NCBI RefSeq assembly: GCF_019925205.1
Contig: NC_083563.1
Location: forward strand, 11,603,228 to 11,667,227
Source: Metopolophium dirhodum
Lineage: Eukaryota > Arthropoda > Insecta > Hemiptera > Aphididae
Reading direction: 5' to 3'
DNA: 64,000 nucleotides
The translations under genes were made by a program, and so were the position numbers. This document shows positions 25,395-37,100 of this stretch, one piece after another. Each line of letters starts with the position of its first letter. Within the stretch, counting starts at the first letter, position 1. The notes beneath the pieces were generated by a model. The model saw nothing but the letters and a program-made list of their open reading frames with translations, did not search any database and was not told the origin of the DNA.

Positions 25395-25850
25395 TACCCC
25401 TCACTTTGTTTTTTGGATAGCGCTGGGAGTTTTTGTGCACAAACGTCGGGACCTGGTGCAAATTTCTGCACAAACGATGCACAAACATTTGGCACCTTAA
25501 AAATTTCAATTTTCCAAAAAGAGGGTGTCTCGTTTTAATGCCCCCCCCACTTTGTTTTTGGGATAGCGCTGGGAGTTTTTGTGCACAAACGTCGGGACCT
25601 AGTGCACATTTCTACACAAACGATGCACAAACGTTTGGCACATTCAAAAATCCAAATATTCAATGTGGGGGGGCTACCGTTTCAATGCCCCCCCCCCATT
25701 TTGTTTTAGGGATAGAGCTTTCAGTTTTTGTGCACAAACGATTGGACTTGGTGCACATTTCTGCACAAACGATGCACAAACGTTTGACGTGGTCAGAAGT
25801 TCAAATTTCGAAAGTGGGGGGGGGGCTATTGAAATGGACCTCCGGAATTT
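25395..25850 (+). repeat. Minisatellite, three ~147 bp units, extending the TIR
   Basis: GTGCACAAACG recurs at 25435, 25581 and 25730 (spacing 146 and 149). Each unit has a C- or G-rich run, TTTTG.GATAG.GCT, TTTTTGTGCACAAACG, a GGGACCTGGTGCA-like block, and TTTCTGCACAAACGATGCACAAAC. GCACAAACG thus occurs about three times per unit. The first unit coincides with the right TIR terminus. The 141-codon open frame through it follows from the repeat and is not a credible gene. Confidence 0.85.
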
Positions 25851-28800
25851 GTAATTAAGAATCGTCCCAATCGTATAATTGCCTGCATGTACAGGTGTTA
25901 CTTTCGAGGTAATCGTATTGTGCTAAACGCTTACAAATCTTTAATAAATATAAATATAAGATCGTTTTTTAATTTTGCAAAAGAGCTAATTTTCATAAGC
26001 TACGTGGTAACCCATGAACAGGTGACATTTTACCAGCTAGAGAAATACCAATGTTTTCCTAAATAACTCCTCACCAATTATATTTCTATGACAGTTATAA
26101 AATAAATAATACAATTTTGAAAATGATATACAATCATTCCAATCTAGTACGGAATAACATAATAATATATACACATTACACCTATATAATAATATATACC
26201 TACCTATAAATTATTATATGGGTTACACAAAAATAATAAATTTCCTTTTGCCAAAGCAAAATACTTGTGTGAACAGTGAACACATCTTTAAAATGCGAAT
26301 TGTTTTAAATCCCTGCTTATTGCACATCTAGAGCATTAGTAGAACCACTATTCAAAATTCAAGTTCACTTGTTTCGTCGATTTCAGAAATATTGATTATT
26401 ATTTTTATTTAATATACCTACGGTACATTGTGCACAATGCAACATTGCCCTCGCATTTCTTACAATTACAACAGATTTTTCTATTTGGCCCGTAAAATAT
26501 TATACAGTACCTACCTATATAGTTACAAACATTTTTTTTCTAATTAAAAAGTGAATAGGTATTTACTGTGTGTATACAATTCAAATAAAATACGGATAGA
26601 ACAGATTGGTTTAATGAGAGGGTTTAACAATAATACTTGTCAAAAAGCATATAATTACGTGACTCATTATGCTGTAAAAGTTACTCAGATTAATATATTT
26701 CCATGTTTATGTACCTACCTATTAAAAAAAAACTAAATTAAATCGATCATAATCCTATATAAATTATAATTAGTACGCCTTAAAAATTAAAACTGCTGTA
26801 TAATCGAAACATAAATAAATTATTATTATTATGTATACCTACAACTACCTACCTACTATAATTATTTATATTCTGTCCACGCACGTCAAGGATATCGGTT
26901 TCTCATCCTGTCTTATAGAGAAACTATTTATAGGTGTCATATTTAGTCTTTTAATTGAACATTTTAGACGATTATAGCAAACATCAAATATTAAAGTGCA
27001 ACTATATATATAATTCACTCGAATAAAAAATAATTAATGGCCTTGTTTGCATATACTCTGACATGTACGTGTTTATAGATTACTTATACCTACCAATTGT
27101 TCTTCCTATATAATATAGCCCTAGGCCCTTAGAGTAACCTGGTGTACAATGACGTACATAATATTTAACAGCTGTTATGTGGTAGCATACACATTTTAGA
27201 AATATTGTGATGTTGTTTTCTTATTACCTATACAATATATAGGTACTGTAGATTTCAATTATCCAGTCAAAAGTTGATTTTATCAAAGCAAATACCAACA
27301 ATTAGAAATAATTAGAAATTGTAATAGGCTCTTGAACTCTTCAAACCCTCAATACCTTGAACTTTAAGACATTTTACATTTTAACAGTTCTAAAAGTTCT
27401 AGAAAAACAATATTTCAAACAGTTTGTACTTTTTTTTGTTAAGACACTATTAAACCCTTAAAACTTAAAATTCAAATTTTATTTTACTACCTACTATAAA
27501 ACAGGATGAATAGAAACACTTATGAACTTTGAAATATGTATCATAAGAACTTTTCTATTTGAACTTTATAGATGATCAAAACATCGAAATATTGGTCTTA
27601 TTTAGCACTTTAAGTATGTATATTGAAATTTTTTTAATGTCTAGCAAATTATTTAATATATTTTTACATTAGTGCTTTGTTTCTATTCACCGAAAAATTG
27701 TGTCAGTAGTCATTTATAGTTATTTGGTATATTTTTCTATTTTACCAACTGAAGGGTAGATAGAAACATTTATTAAGATTTTTAAAAATGAAGGGAACCA
27801 CATTTTCAATTAAAAACTTATTTTGTATATTAAATATACAACAATTTTAGAATCTGAGCGGAGCGGTGAATGTATTGATTTTACAATGATGTGTGTTTTT
27901 TTGTTTATTTATTTATTTTTGTGTCTGTCATCATTGTTTGGGGCAGTGAAACTGCTTCGATTTTCTTCAACAGTATCTTGTTTGATGGGAAGGTTAATCT
28001 AATTGGTGCATTCGGGAAGTCAAAATTTAAAACTCCTAATAGTTTTCAAGTGCCGGGAAAAACAAAATAAAAATTAGGTTAAAACGGTTATTTTTTACGC
28101 AAAATTGGTCTTTGACAAAATTTAAAATGTCGACAAAACTAGGTACCTGTACCGTACACCTAGGTAGGTATTTAAACAAAGAATAACGATTTAAATTATT
28201 TTTTTATGGTTAGAAGATATTATTTGTGGAGACTGGGGATTTGAAACTTTTATGTAAGTACCTACCTACCTACCTATATAATTTTATTTTATACACGCAA
28301 TTCTTAAATACAATGTTTTTGGAAAAAATTATTCAACCTACCAATTACTAATAATATTACTATACTAATACGACGAAGTAGCGTACACAGTAAATGAGGC
28401 GGAGAGATTTTACTTTGTTTGTAGATACCTTATTAAATTAATATACCTAACAATTATGAACTTAAATATAATAAATTTGATATGACTATACAGTATACAT
28501 TTATGTTTAAAATAAAATAAGGTAGCTAATCATTTTTTGGCCTGTGACATCAAAAAGGTTGCCAACCCCTGGTTTACACTATAAATACCTATATTATGAT
28601 GGTGAATGTAAAAAATGCTCAATAACTTAAATATATTAGATAGGTTAAATATAAAGAAAACTATTCAGATTTTTGACTTGATTGAAATGTATAATTAGTA
28701 ATTACATATTAATTATAATATTAAAAGATGTATTTAATATGCAATTTTCATATTTCCAATATTATTCGTAAAAATAAAATGAATATTTATTTTGTACATT

Positions 28801-29240
28801 AATTATTACTCAGTTGTCAAGTTCAACAAATTAACTCATACAATTTTCTTTGCAATCACAAGGCTAAGACAAATATGAATAAAAAAAAATAATTTACCAG
28901 AATACCTATTCATATGTTATCACATATTATCAAATAAATAATTCATATAAATGCAATATTAACCAGTCTTAGATACAACCTGTTCTGTAGTATCAGCGTA
29001 TCACTGTGATTCATCAAGGTGCAAACTTTCACAGTTATCCTTCACAGACCCATTCACTTATTCTTTATAAAATGATGACATTTTATCATCAAAAATAGAA
29101 TTAAAATTAACTGTCAGTTGGTAATCCAAACTGTCATGCTTATTGTTTAAGGAGGATTAAATTTAGTTTAAAAACATTAATATTCAATGTGTATGATCAA
29201 GTATATTTCAAAATCATTCTTAAATTATAAATTTTAAAAA
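25851..29240. other. Intergenic sequence with repeat fragments, no gene
   Basis: No coding exon recognised over 3.4 kb. At about 27850-28080 a GATTTTACAATGATGTGTG-type block begins AATCTGAGCGGAGCGGTGAA, a motif that recurs in altered form at 56196 (GATTCTGAGCAGAGC) and looks like a dispersed repeat. A hAT end lies near 28556-28576. The rest is AT-rich with TACCTACC runs. Confidence 0.5.
28540..28576. mobile_element. Solitary hAT-type terminus
   Basis: AAAGGTTGCCAACCCCTGG is, in reverse complement, CCAGGGGTTGGCAACCTTT, a standard hAT terminal inverted repeat. No opposite end was found nearby, so only one border of a decayed element is claimed. Confidence 0.5.
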
Positions 29241-32200
29241 TCACGTAAACAGCCTAATAGTTTTGTCTGCCCCACAACTAAACACCCATGGTTCAGTAGG
29301 ATGGAATGTCACGCCAAAAATACCAAAATCTGAGCAATCCTCATGTTCCTTCAGTAATTTTAATGGGACAACTAATGGATTTTGAAGCAAATCACTAAAA
29401 ATAAAATAATTTAAATAATTTAAAACATCGATAAAGAAAATTAAAAATAAAGCAAATAAACTTACTTATACACCATTCCGTGAGAAACAATCAAAGCTCG
29501 GTCATCAGAGCCAGATGCAAACAAAGGATAACGTTTATGGAAAGCAACAGAACGTACAGCCGTTGAATGTAATCTAAGAGTTTTGTATGGTTTGGTGGAA
29601 AGATCAAGATCAAACCATAACATTTTTCTGTCATACGTTCCAACAATAAGATTGTCGCCACCTAAATATCAATAAGATTATTAAAACGGTAATAAAACAA
29701 AACCTGACGTATATTATGACTAGTATACAAAAAAATAACTTTATATAAAATTCAACATTTTAATTTTAAAAACCAAAAAATTATTAAGTGTTTAATGAAT
29801 TTAAGGCATATTACAATTTTAAAATATAAAATAAATAATTTTTTGACTGTTAAGTAACAATTAAAGAGGAGTATCGTGCAGTTTTAACAATATAAAAAGC
29901 CTTTAACCCTTCTTTCACTGCTCCAGACAATACTATTAAGTCCAAATTATTTACACCATTCACTACTCTAGATGTAATATTACGTTCCTGTGTTTATAAT
30001 ATTATCATTTGCCAACAATCGTACAAATTTAGGAAACCTTGGTTCGCATTGTTTAAAACTTAAATAAATAGATCATATAGATCTCAAAATTTAAATTTAA
30101 AAAAAATTAAAAACTAAAAATAATAAATATTTTATTTTAAGTAGCACACACAAGTTGCATTGCATAAATATTAAATTGTGTAGCAATGAAAGGGTTAAGG
30201 GAGCTCCAGTCTGTCATTTTCTAAAGGGTAAGAATCAGGCTAATTATGGGGCAGGTACATCCGAGTCTTGTCAATGTGTGCAAATATAAATTAACATTAG
30301 TGAGTGTGTACTACAAGCAGCAGCATATTTCAAGATATTCTAGCACTCGCAGGCACGTGTTAGTATATTAAATTAAGAAAAAGTATTTGGTTAGTTTTCG
30401 AATAGAAACACACCTTGGCTGTAAAAAGTTGTAAGACTTAGGTTGGTGCAATTTTAATTTTGTAAAAAAAACTAAAATGTATTAACATATCGTCTAGACT
30501 CTGGAGAATGATCAAGGAATTTTTTTGAAATTTGAATTTCTTCAATACATATTATGATTGAACAAAATGTTGTAAAAACTAAATTTTTTTGATATTATAA
30601 ATTATAATATTGTCATAAGTTTAAACTTTGAAAAAGTGCTCAGACGGTTCTCTAGAAGAGATGTTAGTATTTTAACAGTATTAAAATCAAACAACCCAGT
30701 CTCACAATTTTGTCACAGCGGAGGGGGTTTTTTTTTTACTGACTAAAAAACAACCTTATTATAAAATCAGGTTTTGAGAAAAGTTTTAGTTGAAATGTTA
30801 AGTAATCTTTTTTACTTTACATTTTTTTAAACACTGATCCAGTCTTAACTCAACTCTACTTTGAATTATTTTTGCAAATGCACTTATTTATGGATAAAAG
30901 AATAATAAATCACTATTTTATACAGAGTAAATGAGTTAAAATCATCTGTTCTTTGTATCTTATACATCTTTAGCAACCGCTTTTTTGGTGTTAGTTTTGA
31001 AATTTTAAATGCAATGATAGAATTATTTTTAATAATTCAAGCATAAATTATTAAGCTGATTTAAGTTCAAAATATGAATACCTGGATGGATAGCCATTGA
31101 TGAAATCCATTTCGCGAAACTCATTAATTTTTTAAATAACTCTTGTTTAACCAAATCATATATTCTTATATTTTTTTGTGTCTGAAAAATAAAATAGCAG
31201 AATTATTTATTTTTTTTAAAGTAAAGAACAATTGTTATAATTTTAAATAAGATAATAATTTACTGCAACAAATAAGAATGGTCTAATTGGGTGGAAAAGA
31301 ACAGATTGCACCAATCCTTTAGATTTAGCAAATGGTAATTGTGAACGTCTAGTAGACATTTGATGAATGAGAACTGATCGGTTAGCACCATCAGGCATAA
31401 CTGTAGCAGCATAATCTCCCCGACCATGCCATGTCACCTGAAAAGTACAATTTATCATAATTGTAAGACAATATTTAAGATACTATTAAAAATATTTATG
31501 CTCGTTTTAAAAAGTATTTATTAGTTTTATTATAATTAAGTCACAAGCTATAAAGGTATTGAATAATTTATCTTAAGATTACTTATTTACCTGTTTTATT
31601 TCTTTAAAATGATTCAACACAAGACGAATGCCATTTTCCCATTCTTCAGGTGTTGCATCGTCCCATTGAACAACTGCTTTGACCTTATCAGAGACTGAAA
31701 ATAAATTTTTAAGTTATCACTCAATAGACGAGAAAAAAATTGTTTCAAAACAGAACATACCAATTGTCGCTTGAACAGGTGGTGTAGATAGAATAGAATC
31801 CGTTTTGGATATTATTAGATGATCACCAACACCTGGATTTATGATTAATAATTTGCGATCAGCTACAACTGCAATCAATGATAAAGCTTTGTTTGGGTTC
31901 CATTCAACACTACGCACTATACCTCCAACTGGTATAGTTCTCAAACAACGGCCTGTACTAATTTCCCATACTGAAATTTTTTTTTTTTAAACAAGTACAA
32001 AATTAGATTGTTTTTAAATACACTTGTTATTATCTATTACACATATTAAATCAAAATATATATTTTTTTTAAAATAGCATTCATTACTTTTAATGGTCAT
32101 GTCATCAGATCCAGACAACAAATATTGACCAAGTGGATCAATAGATATACAGCGGACCATATCAGTATGGCCATTAAATACCAATGATTGAATTGTAGGG

Positions 32201-33481
32201 AAAGGTTGTAGATCTTTAGGACTTGGCAATTTAGGCAATAGATCTTCTGGCTCAATAGTTAACTACGAATAAATTATTAAAATTATTTTATAGTTTAATA
32301 AATTTGTTATTTAATAATAAAATATACAAATATACTCACTCTCATTTTTCTAGCTCTAGGACACAAATACAAATCCATACATCTTGTAAATCTCTCCTTG
32401 ATAAATTTGGGATATGCTGGAACTTGTCTAAGACTAGAATACTTTTGTGGTACATAATGTAACTTGCGCTTCCAAGGAGTTTCTTCTTGTTTTTTCCATA
32501 TCCTCATCTAAGAAGAAAAATATTAAACACTGTTTGTATAATACCTACAGATACAATAATAATAACTTACTTCTCGCTCGTTAAATAAGAACTCAGGAGG
32601 AGGATTATAAGACTCTGCATGAGATGGTAAATTTCTCTTTGGTGCAGGTATATGATCAGTAATGCGCCTCATATGTTTATCTTCAGCATCGTCTGTACTC
32701 CACATCATATAGAAACTGCGTTCACGTTTCTTTTCGCGTTCCCTTCGCTTTTGTTCTCTAGTTTTTAGAAGACCTGCTCTTATTAATCTAGCATAACGTT
32801 CAACACGTTGAGCTTCCTGTCGACTAGCAATAAATGACCGTTTGTGATCAGCTCCATTACGAATGGGCATGTCCATCACTTCTGATGTAAACCATTCAAT
32901 CCATGGCTAAATATATATACATACAATTATAAAATATACATGAAAACATTAATTAATATAATAAAAAACCCTACCGCATATTGCTCGTATGTCGAATCAG
33001 GTATTTTACTAGACTCTATTCGTTGAATCAATTCTACATCTTTATCGCTTAAGACGACATCTTGTCCAGTTTGTAAATCTCTAACCGTACGCCTATGATT
33101 AACAAATTATAAGTGTACATTCAAAATAATCACTGATTAATAATTCCTACCAGAAATCAGGGTTCTCCATTTTTTCCATAAAATTATCCAACTGATCTCC
33201 ACGTTCAGGCTTAATGATTTTATTACCGTCCCAATCATAACCAATGTGTGGATACTCATCGTACCAATTCATTGGTATGTTTCCAACAGTGTTCCTGATG
33301 TCCTTAAAAATAATATACATATCGTCAAAAAATAATTCAAATTCTAAACAGTGAAAGCTAGGTAATATAAACCCACCTCTTCGTCAGAGGTGTCCATTTC
33401 TGCTTCATATTCAACATAATCGTTTGCTTTTTCGGCAGGCGGCAGACCGTTCATCTCTTCAGCAGGCTGGGTTTCCTCCAT
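29241..33481 (-). CDS. BOP1: Ribosome biogenesis protein BOP1
   Basis: Twelve coding exons: 33377-33481, 33151-33302, 32975-33092, 32571-32906, 32340-32507, 32088-32262, 31761-31970, 31591-31694, 31264-31437, 31082-31181, 29466-29661, 29241-29394. They total 1,992 nt (663 aa) with GT-AG borders and consistent phase. BOP1 is the WD-repeat subunit of the nucleolar PeBoW complex (with Pescadillo and WDR12), required for 27S/32S pre-rRNA processing and 60S subunit maturation. The N-terminal half is BOP1NT-like: an acidic start, then NWYDEYPHIGYDWDG, DPFW-type NPDFWRTVRD, RFTRCMDLYLCPRARKM and basic segments. WD repeats begin at GHTD (residues 324-327), continuing with SGSDDMTIKIW, and end with SCGADKTIRLF at the C terminus. 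The product is somewhat shorter than vertebrate BOP1, mainly at the acidic N terminus. Intron 10 is the longest (1.4 kb). Confidence 0.95.
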
Positions 33482-34109
33482 TGTTCTTCTTCACAAATCT
33501 GAATCGATATTTTTACTATAATAATAAATTATTATTAACACGTTTTAAGCAAGACAACAATGATATATAGTTTAGATGTCCGATATAGCCATAAAGGTAG
33601 TCAGGTAGATACTACATAATATTTAATAAAAATATATAATAATCGTGCCGTATTGTCGTGTGCGGTGTGCCCGTGTCGGTGTTAAGGAGTCACATGGATT
33701 TTGCCGTTGCTAACATCGTATATTATAGCACCGAAACCCATATAATACCATATTTATACCACCGATAAATTAATTTTATAACCATGGTATGGTAAATGGT
33801 AATCACCAATCGGTGTAATCAGTTATCAGTATTCACGCATGGTCTTCCAAGTTCCGACAACTACGGAGTAGTAGAGTACAGACCACAGGCTACAACAGGT
33901 TACAGAGTGTTGAGTCGTGGGCGCACGTCGTGTTGTGATAACTGGAGTATTGGTAACTGGTGTAGTGGTGTTTGGAATGGTGGATCTCAATTCACAAAAT
34001 ATAATTTATTAAATTTTAAAACATCAAATACCTAATTTCTATCAGTTTTTAAATAAAAAAATTTTCCAAAGTTAATACCCTGTTGAAATTTTGAGGATTT
34101 TCCGTGACA
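33482..34109. promoter_or_regulatory. Shared BOP1/CTU2 divergent promoter region
   Basis: The start codons of BOP1 (minus) and CTU2 (plus) lie only ~630 bp apart, pointing away from each other. The interval has locally raised CpG (about 33640-33720 and 33920-33980) and no coding signal; the 79-codon frame at 33796-34035 shows no similarity. It must hold both 5' UTRs and promoters. No specific factor site can be named. Confidence 0.7.
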
Positions 34110-37100
34110 ATGTGTAGCGTTAACGAAGAAGGTGCTGAAGTCTTCGAAGTACTCAAACCTATTGAACCGTAAGACTATTTCATTGTATTTATTTTTTAAT
34201 GAGTTGATGTCGCATCCTCATTTATTAATTTCTCTTATAAACTAAAAATTCCAAATTAAATCTATATTTTATTTTTTATTTTATATTGAGATGTTGACGA
34301 TATTGTTTTTACACAGATTAGAATTAAAATGCCGTAAATGTTTAATCGAAGATGGAAATGTTGTTTTACAAAAAAAATTTGTGTACTGCAAGTGGGTAAA
34401 TATTATTCAACAATTGACTTCCTTAACTAACTAATCTTTATCTTAGGGCTTGTTTTGTGCCTATGGTTACTCATAAGTTTCGTGCTACCGTTGGCAAATC
34501 AAAATTAGTTAATAGAGGTGAACGTGTTCTAGTATGTGTAAGTGGCTCCCAATCTTCAGTATCTTTACTACATATGATATGGACAGGACTACAGCAATCT
34601 ACTTACAAGAGATTAACATTTGATCCTGTAGTGTTATATATTGATGGTAATGACATGAACATGGTTAATGTTAAACTGATTAAAATTAATTCATTTTAAA
34701 CCATTTCAGAAAGTGTTTTACACGATTATCCCCAGGATCAAGTGAATAAAATTAAAGAACTATTTGAAAAATATGGTTTAACTTACCACATAGTGAAGTT
34801 TGCTGCAGCCGTTTATTCGGACAATTGTTTGAATGAAGACACTAATGTTGACCAACATAATGATAAACTACAAAATATTTTTAACAATTTATCTGACCTT
34901 ACATTAAAAGAAGATATGTTAATGAAACTTCGGTAACAGTCAAATATATTTGTATAATATTTGTATCTATTCATTTTTTTTTTTTAATTTCATTTTTAGT
35001 AAACGTGCGATAACAAAATTAGCTGATCTGTTAAAATGTACCCGGATAATGACGGCAGAAAATGAACATAAATTATCTATTCGATTGCTTTCAAATGTAG
35101 CTCTAGGTCGTGGATCTCAAATAGCTTTGGACATAGTAAAAAAAACAAATTATTTTATTTTCTAATTTCTTCATAGTATATTCCATTATGGGTATACCTA
35201 CTAGGTCCCTTACTCCTTACTGAGAACATAATACAGTCAAACTTCCCATTAAAAAACTCCTCTAAATAGTGTGGACGTTGTCTTGGAAACAAACTACAAG
35301 CTGAACCCTCCAAATAGTGGACAACATTTTAGCGACTGAGAGTGTCCTGTATTTAAAGTTTTCACTGTATAATTCTTCTAAAGACACTATCGTAACTCTA
35401 ATACATAAAATTATGTGTCAATTACCCGTCCCACTTGAGTTTTTTTTTTATGTACAACGAAAACTGGCTGGCTTTTGGAACTTGTTGCAACTAATTTCTT
35501 CTGTATATTAAATATTATGATTTTATAAATAATCGCTGATTATTAATAAATTAATTTCTGTAGCTGTTTAGTTAATAATTTTTAGATAATAACCAGGGCT
35601 CGGAACTTAGTGCTCTAAAAAACAATGAAATATGTGCATATGTATGTACTAAAAAAACGCAAATATGCAGTATAATATGCATATATTATTTTATAAAATA
35701 TATATATTTTAAGGTATAATTATAAAAAAAAAATATTTTTGAATCATAAATATTTTATTTATATTTTTTTTGTTGATGATTTGGAGCTGTTATACTAAAT
35801 CTATTCCCAGAATCCTAAATTAAAAATAGAATTTATCGAATACAGCGATTATTAAATAATGTTAGGTATTAATTAGTATTTATCCAACATATTAACAACA
35901 TCACAAATTTTTCATAATATTTACTATAATAAAGTACTGCATTAATGCAGGTACTCCAAAGGGTTATGATTGGTTCTAGAAGTAAAGGGATCTCAGGTGC
36001 GTAATTTTTGAAAATTTGTATACGTGATGGTGCTTTTTTAAATATTTTTTTACGTTGGCTACGACTTTACGAACAGTACCAAACTGATTTCGTACTTCTT
36101 CTGAAACTCTATAGACCATGAGCAGCACATGTACCATTATAGAGTAGAATGCGTTCAAATAGACTTCCCACGTTTCATCATATACGGTACTATTTATTTG
36201 TAAATCATTTAATTTACAATATTCAATTATTGAAAACTTGTATATTTTTGTTGATTTCTAAAACGCTTTAACATAAAATGCATTTATATACTCAAAATCT
36301 TTAAATATGCAAAATCTCATAAATTTAGTAAAATATGCAAAAATATGCAAAATAAATTTTTGTATTTCAATAATATGGTTCATGAAACAAATTTTTATCA
36401 GATCAGATTAGAAATATGCAGCTTCCTGAGAAAGATGCAAATGCATTAAGTTCCGAGCCCTGATAATAACTAACCTACATTGGCAAGACTTACACTAATA
36501 CATATTATAGGGGCTTGCCGTCAATAATAAAAATTATGACAACACATCTTTAGTTACAATTCGACCAATGAGGAATCTGTCCGCTAAAGAAATTTCATAT
36601 TATGCTTTGTTCAATAAGTTGGATGATTTTATGCATTCAAATTTCTTAACAGCTGTATGTATACAAAGGCATTGTGTGTATTGTGTCTGAAAAAGTAAAT
36701 ATATATTTCAATTAATTTTAGACTAGTGAAGATGAATCGATACAAAAAACTACGGAACGGTTTGTAAACGATTTGCAAGTCGATTTTCCTTCTACTGTGT
36801 CCACAATATTTAGAACTGGAGAAAAAATATCTGAAAAAACATCAGCTATAGCATATTGTTTATTATGCCAAGTATGTAAATTATTCAATTCATTTTTTAT
36901 TTTTCCATTCCATTATAATATTATGTTGCATTATATTCACAGGGCATTATGGAAGTCAACATGTCACCTTCCTCAGCTATGGAAGCAACTAAGTATTCAA
37001 AATATGTTTCGCTAATGGGAGTTAAAGCATTAAAACTTAGTTTAAAAGAACTTAAAAATGAAGAGACCAATGAAAAAAATTGTAATGGGTGCAATTGTAG

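Larger units (their letters stand above)
22144..25457. mobile_element. 3.3 kb element with ~275 bp terminal inverted repeats
   Basis: The left arm, 22144-22421, is mirrored almost perfectly by 25182-25457. Both contain the reverse-complementary landmarks CGTTTGTGCACAAAAACTCC / GGAGTTTTTGTGCACAAACG and GTAAACGTCTAGAAATAGTA / TACTATTTCTAGACGTTTAC. The interior has no intact transposase, only a nested hAT remnant, so this is a non-autonomous copy. The right end runs into three further copies of its own terminal sequence (25395-25850). The superfamily is unknown and no target duplication could be fixed. Confidence 0.8.

Noticed and set aside
25433..25858. 141-codon open frame rich in Cys and His
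   Set aside because: It is the translation of three minisatellite units; the second frame at 25663-25854 is equally open.
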